In this document: positions 18,326-26,399 of the stretch, piece by piece
Layout: every line of letters begins with the position of its first letter
Position numbering within the stretch: position 1 is the first letter of the stretch
NCBI GenBank assembly: GCA_021847925.1
Contig: JAJZNI010000112.1
Span: 1 to 37,649, forward strand
DNA length: 37,649 nt
Source: a bacterium
GTDB lineage: Bacteria > Chloroflexota > Dormibacteria > Aeolococcales > Aeolococcaceae
Direction: 5' to 3'
Program-made: the position numbers and the translations under genes
Notes under the pieces: model-generated
What the model was told of the DNA's origin: nothing
Seen by the model: the letters and a program-made list of their open reading frames with translations, nothing else
Databases searched by the model: none

Positions 18326-19648
18326 TCACGAGACCGGTATGGCGTCGCCGCCGGCGAGCGCCGTGCTGTCACCGGCGCGATGTTCCGCGGACGCCGGTTG
18401 GCGCCGGGCGAGGGACCACGCCGCCGCTGCGACGGCGATGAGGACCCAGGGGACCAGCTGGACCGGACCTCCGTCGGCCGGGCTGAGGAAGACGGCGCAG
18501 GTCAGAAGGAACCACATCACGATCGCCGCGGTCGGGCCCTGCCAGCCGGAGAGGCTCCGCTGGGCAGCCCGCGTCGCGGCCTCCGCGGTCCACCAGACCA
18601 TGGCCGGGGCCAGAAGCACGAGGTCGTGGGTCCCCGCATGCGGGGAAGCCAGGATGGAGAGAGCCGCGCCACCGGCGAGAGCGGCACCGAGGCGCCCCGG
18701 CGCGCGGCGCACCAGAAGCCCGAGGCATAGCGCAACGCCCAGGGCGGTGACGTCGCCCACGGCGCCGATCACCTGGGTTGCACCGGAGTTGCCCAGGAAG
18801 GAACCGGGGATGCCGATGAAGCCGCTGAAGGTGTCGAGCTGCCACATGGTGTTGGTCGTGATGGCGTTCCTCACGAAGTTCAGCGGTGCCGCGGGTCCCG
18901 CCACCACGACACTGAGCACGAGCACTCCGATGCCGGCGATCACGGCGCCGGCCAGGACCCTCCGGCTGCGCCAGCCCAGCATGAGGGCGAAGATTCCGAG
19001 CGCCAGGTGCGGCTTGGCGACCCCCGCGCCGAGGACGATCCACACTGCGCCCCAGAACGGGCGATCGCGCCGCCACTCGCCATAGGCGGCCGCCAGTCCC
19101 AGGGCCAGGACACTGCCCCACTGGGCCTGCAGAAGGACGATCAGGGTGGCACCCCCGCCGAAGGCGATGAGCCCGACCCCGGAGCGCCACCAGGACGGCA
19201 GCCGCGCGGGCCACGGCGCGCTGCGGACGGCGATCACCACCGCGAGGGCGAGCATCGCAAGCTGGATCAGCCCCCAGATCCGATAGGCAATGTCGAGGCT
19301 CACCAGGGTGATGGGGGCGACCAGGGCCGCAGCCACCGGGGCATCGACGAACGGCAGGTTCCCCTCCCGATCGGGGGCGATCAGCGCGGCGTGGAGCGGC
19401 GCCTGCGCGCTCAGGTCGTAGAGCTCCGATCCATGCCCCTGGCGGAGGAGGAGCCCGCCGACGTAGGCGGAGGTGAAGTCGCTCCGTCCGATCTCCCACG
19501 GTGTGACCCTGACCCACAGCATCGCGTACACCGCCAGCAGGGCGACGGTCACGATCGCCCCGATGCCCACCGCCCTGTCCATCCGGCTCGCGCGTGCTCC
19601 CACGGGGCTAAGCCCCAGCCGGACGTCTGGCCTTCTCTCGGTAGTCAT
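18326..19648 (-). CDS. GT87 (DUF2029) membrane glycosyltransferase
   Basis: 440 residues, ten or more helices. The first loop GRSDFTSAYVGGLLLRQGHG carries the conserved Asp, followed by ELYD. The Pro-containing segment PFVDAPVAAALVAP, AQWGSVLALGLAAA and WIVLGAGVAKPHLALGIFAL with Lys-Pro match GT87. Such enzymes transfer mannose or arabinose-type sugars from polyprenyl phosphate on the outer membrane face. It is the last gene of the minus-strand block. Its ATG at 19648 follows GGAGGGGA almost directly and lies 41 bases inside the preceding gene. Confidence 0.82.
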   Translation of the reverse strand: MTTERRPDVRLGLSPVGARASRMDRAVGIGAIVTVALLAVYAMLWVRVTPWEIGRSDFTSAYVGGLLLRQGHGSELYDLSAQAPLHAALIAPDREGNLPFVDAPVAAALVAPITLVSLDIAYRIWGLIQLAMLALAVVIAVRSAPWPARLPSWWRSGVGLIAFGGGATLIVLLQAQWGSVLALGLAAAYGEWRRDRPFWGAVWIVLGAGVAKPHLALGIFALMLGWRSRRVLAGAVIAGIGVLVLSVVVAGPAAPLNFVRNAITTNTMWQLDTFSGFIGIPGSFLGNSGATQVIGAVGDVTALGVALCLGLLVRRAPGRLGAALAGGAALSILASPHAGTHDLVLLAPAMVWWTAEAATRAAQRSLSGWQGPTAAIVMWFLLTCAVFLSPADGGPVQLVPWVLIAVAAAAWSLARRQPASAEHRAGDSTALAGGDAIPVS

Positions 19649-21023
19649 TCCCCTCCGGCGCCGCGTCTCGCAGCGCCAGCGGCCGCATCAGCCAATGGAT
19701 GAAGTGCGACATCGCCAGCTCCTCCGGCGCGAAGGCCACACCGGTGCCGGCAGCGGCGGCCATGAGCATCACGGTGGCTATGTAGTAGTAGTTGAAGAAC
19801 GCCCACTTCGCCGCGACGAAGGTCGCCAGCACCATGAGCGCCGCCTGCACGGCCAACTCGCCGTAGTGGCTCGGCTGGCCACGCCTGACGAAGAGGGCGA
19901 GCACAAGCAGGACGATGATGGCGGGCAGCCATCCTGGCAGCGTGACCTGGAATACGCTCCAGACGTACGCCGTCAGCGTGAGCCCGTCGTAGCGCATTGG
20001 GAGGGTGAACTGAAAGCCGAGAATGTCATAGAAGAAACTGCCCACCCCGGTGGCCACGATGAAGGGCAGAGCGTACACAAGGGCTGCGGCCGCAGCGATG
20101 AGAATCTCCAGGCGCGCTCGGTGGGACCAGAGAAAGGCGGGGGCCAGCACCACCAGGGTGATCGGGCTGACCAGGAGTGCGACGGTCAGCGCGCCCACCG
20201 CCCACGCGCGGTGGTGACGGCGCATGGCAAGCCAGCACACCACGCCGGCGACCAGGTACACCTCCACCCAGGCCTGCCAGATCATGCCCAGGCCCAGGGG
20301 CGACACCAGGGCGAGCGCAGCCATGCGGTGGGCCGACTCCGCCTGCGGTCCCTGCCGGGCCAGCACCCACAGAGCCATCGCCGTGGCCGCCACTGCAACC
20401 ACGGACATGCTTCGCACGTCCCCGAGCAACCAGCCCGGCGCCGCGAGCAGGGGTACGATCGGCCCGTATGCGAAGTGGCCGGCCGCGAACCCGAATCGCG
20501 TTGGCGACACGGCCACGGTGTAGTTGAAGAGGAGTCCGTAGGGATTCGTCCCGTGGAGGAGGGCGGCGCTGCCGCCGCTCACCACATGGAAGACGTCGAT
20601 GCTCGCGCTGCCCCAGGTGCCCCAGGTCGCCGCGACCAGGCCGACCCAGAGGACGCCAGCAGCGGCAAGGGCCCAGCCACCGCGCGGAGCTCGCAGACCT
20701 GCCGCGATCGCGGCCACCGCCGTCAGACCGACCACCAGACCCACCTGGACGGCCGGCGGGGAACCAACCGCTCCGCGGATGCCGATGTAGTACAGATTGG
20801 TGATGCCCAGAACGACTGCGAATGCCACCCACATCAATGGTCGCAGCCCGGCTCCTCCGCCTACCGGCGTCCTGAGCACGTAGACGGCGAGGCCCGCCGA
20901 TATCAGCGTGAGGATCAGAGCGGCTGGCGAGAGGTCGCCGAACCGCTGCATCACCGCCAGATCGAGGATGGCCGACGAGAGCAGGCAGATGCCGCAGAAG
21001 CCACCCGGTCCAGCGATGGACAC
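19608..21023 (-). CDS. polytopic membrane protein, GT-C-like
   Basis: 471 residues from a GTG at 21023, about eleven helices. An acidic loop (SASIDVFHVV, then GTNPYGLLFN) and HFAYGPIVPLLAAP fit the D...NPY...Y-x-P order of GT87-like proteins, and KWAFFNYYYIAT near the end is typical of the same group, though I do not recognise a named family. The start is uncertain: the reading frame stays open to 21278 but is Arg-rich there, and a well-placed ATG with GAGGAG at 21166 opens another frame. It overlaps the downstream GT87 gene by 41 bases, so they are probably co-translated. Confidence 0.68.
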   Translation of the reverse strand: MSIAGPGGFCGICLLSSAILDLAVMQRFGDLSPAALILTLISAGLAVYVLRTPVGGGAGLRPLMWVAFAVVLGITNLYYIGIRGAVGSPPAVQVGLVVGLTAVAAIAAGLRAPRGGWALAAAGVLWVGLVAATWGTWGSASIDVFHVVSGGSAALLHGTNPYGLLFNYTVAVSPTRFGFAAGHFAYGPIVPLLAAPGWLLGDVRSMSVVAVAATAMALWVLARQGPQAESAHRMAALALVSPLGLGMIWQAWVEVYLVAGVVCWLAMRRHHRAWAVGALTVALLVSPITLVVLAPAFLWSHRARLEILIAAAAALVYALPFIVATGVGSFFYDILGFQFTLPMRYDGLTLTAYVWSVFQVTLPGWLPAIIVLLVLALFVRRGQPSHYGELAVQAALMVLATFVAAKWAFFNYYYIATVMLMAAAAGTGVAFAPEELAMSHFIHWLMRPLALRDAAPEGNDYREKARRPAGA

Positions 21024-21330
21024 GCCCGATCGCCCGGGCGGCGATGGATTCACCGACGCCACGGCCGAGTCCGGTCCAGATCGGCTGGGCCACCCGTGCC
21101 ACTCGGCCACCGCGATGTCGGCCTGGGCTGTCGCGAGCGGTGATCGCCCAGCTCCGACGGGGACATCTGGTCTCCTCAGGATTGCGGCGCGGATGCAGAG
21201 AGGCCGAGGGCGGTCCTGCCAACGTACACGCCGCCGCCGAAGGCACACGCCACGTCCATGTCGCGGCCCGGTTGCCACCCCGTCACAGATTGCCGCATGC
21301 GGTATCCACCGTCCGCCCGCTTCAGGGTGC
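21024..21330 (-). other. gap in the membrane-protein block, with a possible 38-codon ORF
   Basis: It lies between two co-directional genes. A minus-strand ATG at 21166 has a strong GAGGAG (21172-21177) five bases upstream. It opens a 38-residue frame rich in Arg, Pro and Ser that stops at 21050, just 27 bases before the GTG chosen for the next gene. It may be a small leader ORF, or the true start of the next protein with a frameshift. No other signal seen. Confidence 0.35.
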
Positions 21331-23052
21331 TCAGCCCTCCACCCCGCAGACGGTGGCGGCGGCGGGGAGCGAGATCAGGGCCGAGCTGCCCGCAGCGGTG
21401 ATGTGCAGATAGGCGGTCCCATCGCCGCTGACCGGGAACGCGCGCGGCGCGGTGAGGTCCCGAGAGTCGCCCTGCCAGGCGAGCTGGATGGAGAGCTTGC
21501 CCGATACGGTGGGACGAACGGAGATCCAGCTCGGGGTGGAGAAGGTGAGCTGCAGCGGCGACCCGTCGGCGAGCTCGACGCAGGATGCTCCGCCCGGCGG
21601 CGGCGACGGCACCATCGTCCCCTCGAGCCGGGGCGCGTCGCCGGGGACCCCTGCCGGCGGGGTGGAACCGACGGCAACCTGGAGGTACAGAGCCGCATCG
21701 ATCGTATCCGTGGCGCTGATCGGAGTGTGCATCGGGATCCTCCCTGCGGCGATCATCGATCGAAGCGCGGCGACCGTCAGGTTGGACGAGTGCATCGGCT
21801 CCACCAGCCCTTCGCCACCCACGGCCAGGGGTGCCCCGTCCGCCAGCAGATGGGCTGCGCCGAGGATCTCCCCCCGCTCCTGGGTCTGGAGGACAGCGTT
21901 GGCGTCGGCGTACGTGGTGAGCACCGCAGCGCCGTTCAGTGTCAGGGCGGCGGCCAGCCCCACCACCACCCACCGGCTGGCACTCCATCGCCTCACCAGT
22001 TGGGTCAGGGCCACGGCAGTCGCGGGAAGGAGCAGCAGCACCCACAGGTAGGCGTAGCGCGACGCTCCCGCCTCGGCCACGCCCAGCGACACGCGTCCGA
22101 CGCCCACGATGGCGAAGAAGAGCGCGGCGACCACGGGCGCGGCGAGGGCCAGGGCCGCCGGTCCGCGCGCCAGCCCTCGATTCCGCACGAGCCAGACGCC
22201 GAGGCCAACGGCGAGAGCTCCGCCGAGCCCGGCGGAGAGGGTTTCGCCGAGCCCCGACGGGCTGAAGGTGTTGGCGATGGCGGAGACGAGCCCGGTGCCC
22301 ACGTACAACGGGACCTGCAGGAGCTGCGAACCGGTGGCGGGACTGGTCGACAGCAGGGACGGGGCGGCGGTCGCGACCCAGACCAGCCAGATCAGGTACG
22401 CGGCTCCGGGGACGGCGGCGGTGCGCAGCATCGCCTGCCAGCCGCGGCGCAGAAGGGCGACGCTCGCCCCCAGGAACACCATGCAGACCCCGATGCCCGA
22501 GCACATGCACGCAGCGACGGCCAGTGCCCAGTAGCCGGCATCACGGCCCCAGGTGCTGGGACCGTCGACGTCCACGAGGTAGAGGCCGATGAGACCGAGG
22601 TCGATGGAGAGCATCCAGGCCATCTGGAACGACCACTCGATGTCCTCTGCCCCCGCACCCAGGAAGAGGAAGACGGTGGCGAGTCCCGTGGCCACCCAGG
22701 GATCGGCGCCCAGACGCCGCATCCAGCGCCACAGCAGGTTGGTCGCGACCACGTGCGTCGCCAGCTCGACAGCCATGTAGGGGACGTAGCTGTACAGCCC
22801 CACCAACTTGTAGAGGAGGAACGTGATGAGGATGGGGATGGTCGACCAGTGCTCGTTGTGGGGAAGCATCAGGCTGAAGGCGGTCATGCCACCACATGCA
22901 CCACGTCCTGGGATCAGTGGCACGCACGCCGCCTGCATTCGACCGAAGAAGTCGAAGATGTCACCGATGAACCAGAGATGACGGGTGAGGAAGAGCAGGA
23001 AGAGGAAGCCCAGGGGAAGTGAGAGGTAGTGGATCGGGGTGGCCAGGTCCAT
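21331..23052 (-). CDS. large polytopic membrane protein of unknown function
   Basis: 573 residues. The first 400 hold about eleven hydrophobic segments. HNEHWSTIPILITFLLYK near residue 60 and GAGAEDIEWSFQMAW near 125 give acidic and His-bearing external loops of the kind seen in GT-C enzymes. Residues from about 410 form a soluble, probably external domain with beta-strand character (LQVAVGSTPPAG, LQLTFSTPSWISVRP, AYLHITAAG). The ATG at 23052 is supported by GGAG seven bases upstream. It is placed among GT-C-like genes, so an envelope sugar role is possible, but no family is recognised. Confidence 0.72.
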   Translation of the reverse strand: MDLATPIHYLSLPLGFLFLLFLTRHLWFIGDIFDFFGRMQAACVPLIPGRGACGGMTAFSLMLPHNEHWSTIPILITFLLYKLVGLYSYVPYMAVELATHVVATNLLWRWMRRLGADPWVATGLATVFLFLGAGAEDIEWSFQMAWMLSIDLGLIGLYLVDVDGPSTWGRDAGYWALAVAACMCSGIGVCMVFLGASVALLRRGWQAMLRTAAVPGAAYLIWLVWVATAAPSLLSTSPATGSQLLQVPLYVGTGLVSAIANTFSPSGLGETLSAGLGGALAVGLGVWLVRNRGLARGPAALALAAPVVAALFFAIVGVGRVSLGVAEAGASRYAYLWVLLLLPATAVALTQLVRRWSASRWVVVGLAAALTLNGAAVLTTYADANAVLQTQERGEILGAAHLLADGAPLAVGGEGLVEPMHSSNLTVAALRSMIAAGRIPMHTPISATDTIDAALYLQVAVGSTPPAGVPGDAPRLEGTMVPSPPPGGASCVELADGSPLQLTFSTPSWISVRPTVSGKLSIQLAWQGDSRDLTAPRAFPVSGDGTAYLHITAAGSSALISLPAAATVCGVEG

Positions 23053-23153
23053 CAGGGCGCTCCGGCGGCCCCCGAGCCGGGTCCGCGCCTCCGCTGCCCG
23101 GTGCTCGGGGCCCCCACTGGCCAGAGGAGGGACATCGCGGGGCGCGCGCCGGG

Positions 23154-24443
23154 CTACCAATGGAGACCGCCGAACGCGGGCACCACCACGCCCACCATCA
23201 GCGCGAGGTCGGCCACCCCCAGCAGCGTCGCGATCGTGGCGGTAGCGGCCGCAGCGTGCTCCCGCCACCCCGGCGTCGCCTCCAGTCCAAGCGCTCCCAC
23301 CACGGCGAGGGCTGGGAGGGCTGGGAGAAGGTACCGCCCCTGCGGCTGCGTGAAGGAGAGATTGATGACGAGCACCGCCGCCAGAGCGCCGGCGAACATC
23401 ACCAGGAGGACGGCGACGAGTCGAAGGTGTTCGGAACGCTGCCGCACCAGCCGCCAGACGCCGACCAGGGGCACGACCATGACGCCCCCGTACGCCGCAT
23501 AGACCCAGAGAGGGGCCCAGAACTCATCGTACCTACCGATCGCCAGGACGAAGGTTTCATACACCTCGGCTGGAAGCACCTGAACCATGTAGTTGGATAG
23601 GAGCGAGTGGTGGGCGACGAGATCCCCCACCGCTCCGTTCATGGCACCGGCACCGATGGGATCCCCGTAGTGCACCCACATGTAGAGGAACCACGGCAGC
23701 GCGATCAAGGGCGCAATCGCCAGCGAAGCCGCCCGCGCCGCGAGCGAGCGCAGCCGCCACCGCACGGCGGGCTCGGAGAGCACGAGGACGATCGCGCCGG
23801 CCAGCAGGAGGGCGCCGGTCACCTTGCTGAGGAGGGCCAGGCCGCCCACCAACGCCAGCGCGATCCCCTCACGCCATCGCCAGCCGCGGCGGACCAGACG
23901 CACCATGAGCCAGGTGCCGGCCGCACACAAGGTGGTGACCAGAGCGTCCGTGCTGAACATGGCGCCCCGGTATGTGAACTCGGGAAGGAACGCCACCAAC
24001 GCTCCAGCCAGAACGCCGGTGGAGCGGCGTCCTGTGGCCTCCACGCCCGCCAGGTAAGCGAAGAGCACGGTGAGGAGAGAGAGGATGCAGGTGGCCAGCC
24101 GAGCCTCGTGAAGAGCCAGGTACTTGGCGAGGTCGTTCACCGGGGCGATATCGGGGTAGGGCGGAACCGCCGGGGCGACCGCCAGGCTAGAGGAGTAGCT
24201 GGTGGCCGCGAACGGGCTCATCAAAATGTAGTAGAGGGGTGGCTCGTTGGCCTCCACGAAGTGCGAGTTGTAGGCGGGGAGGCTCCCGAAGGCATGCACA
24301 TAGGCGGCATACTGCCAATGGTTGTTCTCGTCAGGCGATCCCCAGGCGGGCACCACCAACGACCATGCCACAAGCAGGGTCCCAGCGGCGATCAGGAGCC
24401 AGACGACTGGCCGGCCGCCGCTGCGCCTCAGCTCACCGCTCAC
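23154..24443 (-). CDS. DUF2142/GT39-like membrane glycosyltransferase
   Basis: 429 residues, about eleven helices. After the first helix comes PAWGSPDENNHWQYA, whose Asp-Glu and His match the catalytic first loop of DUF2142 and GT39-type polyprenyl-phosphate-dependent transferases, then NEPPLYYILMSPF, the usual PPL-Y-Y segment. Near the C-terminus, QPQGRYLLPALPALAV is typical of the same proteins. The start GTG at 24443 lies 11 bases inside the end of the GT2/methyltransferase fusion, so the two are probably translationally coupled. That supports the fusion supplying donor sugar for this enzyme, which is inference. Confidence 0.8.
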   Translation of the reverse strand: MSGELRRSGGRPVVWLLIAAGTLLVAWSLVVPAWGSPDENNHWQYAAYVHAFGSLPAYNSHFVEANEPPLYYILMSPFAATSYSSSLAVAPAVPPYPDIAPVNDLAKYLALHEARLATCILSLLTVLFAYLAGVEATGRRSTGVLAGALVAFLPEFTYRGAMFSTDALVTTLCAAGTWLMVRLVRRGWRWREGIALALVGGLALLSKVTGALLLAGAIVLVLSEPAVRWRLRSLAARAASLAIAPLIALPWFLYMWVHYGDPIGAGAMNGAVGDLVAHHSLLSNYMVQVLPAEVYETFVLAIGRYDEFWAPLWVYAAYGGVMVVPLVGVWRLVRQRSEHLRLVAVLLVMFAGALAAVLVINLSFTQPQGRYLLPALPALAVVGALGLEATPGWREHAAAATATIATLLGVADLALMVGVVVPAFGGLHW

Positions 24444-25956
24444 GGCGGAAAGCGAGGATGATCTCCGCGCCGAGGATGCTTCTGCTCTCCTCCAACACGA
24501 AGCCACGCCGCCGCATCGTCTCGGACAGCTCTCGCTTCGTGTAGTGGGCTATGTGCTCGTCAGCGTACCCACCGGGCGCCACGCGAGCGTATATCGCCTC
24601 GAGGATGCACCACAGTCGGCTGTCGTAGTCAGGGGTGCCGAGCACCAGCCGTCCGCCCGGCAGCACAACTCGACACAGCTCGTCGAGCATCGGAGAGTCC
24701 TTGGGCACGTGCTCGATCACCTCGGAGGAGAGCACGCAGGGAAATGCTGCATCGGCATAGGGCAGCTTGAAGCCTGATGCGGTCGCCAGCGGGACCCCGA
24801 AACGGCGGGCGTGGCGCAGCTTTGCCAGCACGATGTCGACTGCCACGCTTCCGGGCGGCAGCGCGCCGATGATCCGACTTGAGCCGCAGCCAACGTCGAG
24901 GACCGCTCCGCGGTTGCGGATCAGCGACGTTATGTGCCGGTATCGCGTTCGCTGCCAGTAGCGCTGGAGCGGAACAACGCTGTCGTAGGCTCGATCATCG
25001 TAATCCGCCGAGCTGATGGAGTTGCGCAGCTTCCACAGGGACCAGAAGGTGCGCAGATAGGCGACCCCGAAGGCCCACACGTCCGCTCGGGAGCTGCCGT
25101 GCCGGCGCGGCGCATAGTGAAAGGGAACCTCGGCGATTCTCCATCCCTGGCAGTACGCCTTCACCAGCATCTCCTGAACCAGGTCGAAGTCACGCGCCCG
25201 CAACTCCAGCCGCTGGACCGCGTCCGCCCGCATCAGCCTGTAGCCACTGGACATATCGCGCACGGAGAGCCCGAGCCCGCGACGGAACACCCCATTGAGC
25301 CAGCGGCTGAGCAGCTTCCGGGTCAAGGGCATGGTGGCCTTGCCATCGCGGATGTATCGTGAGGCGATCACGAGCTCGGCTTCCTGCCGCTTCGCCCACA
25401 TCTCGGAAAGGAAGGTGGGACGGTGGGAGAGGTCGGCGTCCATGGTGACGATGAAGCTCGCCTCGGCAACCTCCATGCCCTGCCGCACCGCGTCCCCGTA
25501 ACCCCGGCCGCTCTGCACGACCACCTTCACCCGGGGACCATATGGGGCGGCCACCCGGACGGTGTCGGGGTCGGAAGGTCCGGTGACGATGACGACCTCG
25601 TGGGTGGCGTGAAGATCCTCCAGCACAGCGAGCAGCTCTGGGAGCAGGAGGGCGATGTTCTGCGCCTCGCGCAGGGCCGGTATGACCACGCAGAGGTCGA
25701 GGGGAGGGGTGCGACGCTGCTCCGGCGCGTCATCGGAGCCGGCTTCACCCCAGCGCGACGATTCCTCGGGGACCAGGACGGGAATGTCCTCCCGGATCGG
25801 GAAACGGTGGCCACAGCCACCCACGAGCCACGTGCCACCATCGAGGCTCAGCGGGATGTTTCCCGCTGGGCAGGTGGGGCAGAAGAGCCTTCCCCATCGG
25901 GTGAGGACGCCCGGTGCGATGGCATCCCCGCCATGGAGTGGGGCGCAAGCTTTCAT
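24433..25956 (-). CDS. Trm112-like / GT2 (polyprenyl-P-sugar synthase-like) / SAM methyltransferase fusion
   Basis: 507 residues, three modules. Residues 22-65 resemble a Trm112/YcaR-type zinc ribbon: CPTC (26-29), GCGHRFPI with Cys48, then DIPVLVPEE; the fourth zinc cysteine is absent (Val45). Residues 87-310 form a GT2 domain of the dolichyl-phosphate-mannose-synthase kind: VVIPALREAQN (90-100), the DxD as Asp173 and Asp175 in TMDADLSH, ASRYIRDG, DMSSGYRLM and EVPFHYAPRRHGSS. No membrane anchor follows. Residues 345-507 form a class I methyltransferase with VLDVGCGSS (352-360) and SSEVIEHVP. The ATG at 25956 was taken; a TTG at 25983 is in frame. First gene of the five-gene minus-strand block. 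Confidence 0.85.
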   Translation of the reverse strand: MKACAPLHGGDAIAPGVLTRWGRLFCPTCPAGNIPLSLDGGTWLVGGCGHRFPIREDIPVLVPEESSRWGEAGSDDAPEQRRTPPLDLCVVIPALREAQNIALLLPELLAVLEDLHATHEVVIVTGPSDPDTVRVAAPYGPRVKVVVQSGRGYGDAVRQGMEVAEASFIVTMDADLSHRPTFLSEMWAKRQEAELVIASRYIRDGKATMPLTRKLLSRWLNGVFRRGLGLSVRDMSSGYRLMRADAVQRLELRARDFDLVQEMLVKAYCQGWRIAEVPFHYAPRRHGSSRADVWAFGVAYLRTFWSLWKLRNSISSADYDDRAYDSVVPLQRYWQRTRYRHITSLIRNRGAVLDVGCGSSRIIGALPPGSVAVDIVLAKLRHARRFGVPLATASGFKLPYADAAFPCVLSSEVIEHVPKDSPMLDELCRVVLPGGRLVLGTPDYDSRLWCILEAIYARVAPGGYADEHIAHYTKRELSETMRRRGFVLEESRSILGAEIILAFRRER

Positions 25957-26033
25957 ATCTCTCTGGGCGGCATCGGTTCCCAACCCCCCGCCTCGGGGAG
26001 CTTATGCCGGTATCGGCGAGGACAGCACCGCTG

Positions 26034-26049
26034 TGTCGCGGTCGCGACA
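26034..26049. repeat. inverted repeat, possible operator
   Basis: TGTCGC and GCGACA flank a four-base centre. Two perfect six-base arms in the divergent promoter region, about 80 bases upstream of the fusion-gene start, could bind a dimeric regulator. Confidence 0.3.
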
Positions 26050-26387
26050 GACGCGTCACCCAGTGGCCGCGCCCGTCCGGGCTCTGAGCCATGGGAGCGC
26101 CCGGCGTCCGCGGCCTCACCCCGCAGAGGAGCGGAATCCCCGCGGGCGTGGCACTGTCCGCCGCATGTCCGCGCCGCGCCGGTAGCGTGCCGGATCGCCC
26201 CGCGAAGCGGCGCCGACCTCGAGGGGTCAGCCACCACGCCTTCGTCCGTCTCGCCGGGGATGTCGCTGGCCGTCGGGAGGTGTGCCGCCCCCTCTCCAGG
26301 CGGGAAGGGCGGGCGATCAGATCTCGCCGGCCTGTAACGGGGCTGCGGCTCTGCCGTCGCGCACCGACCACCCCTGGGAAGCGCCCC

Positions 26388-26393
26388 TAGGAT
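26388..26393 (+). promoter_or_regulatory. -10 element for a leaderless start
   Basis: TAGGAT lies six bases before the GTG at 26400 with no ribosome binding site between. Confidence 0.45.
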
Positions 26394-26399
26394 CGACCC

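Larger units (their letters stand above)
25957..26399. other. divergent intergenic region
   Basis: 443 bases between the GT2/methyltransferase fusion and the plus-strand GT87 gene. Frames crossing it are low-complexity Arg/Pro-rich and I call no gene. It holds an inverted repeat at 26034-26049 and a -10-like TAGGAT at 26388. Confidence 0.5.
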
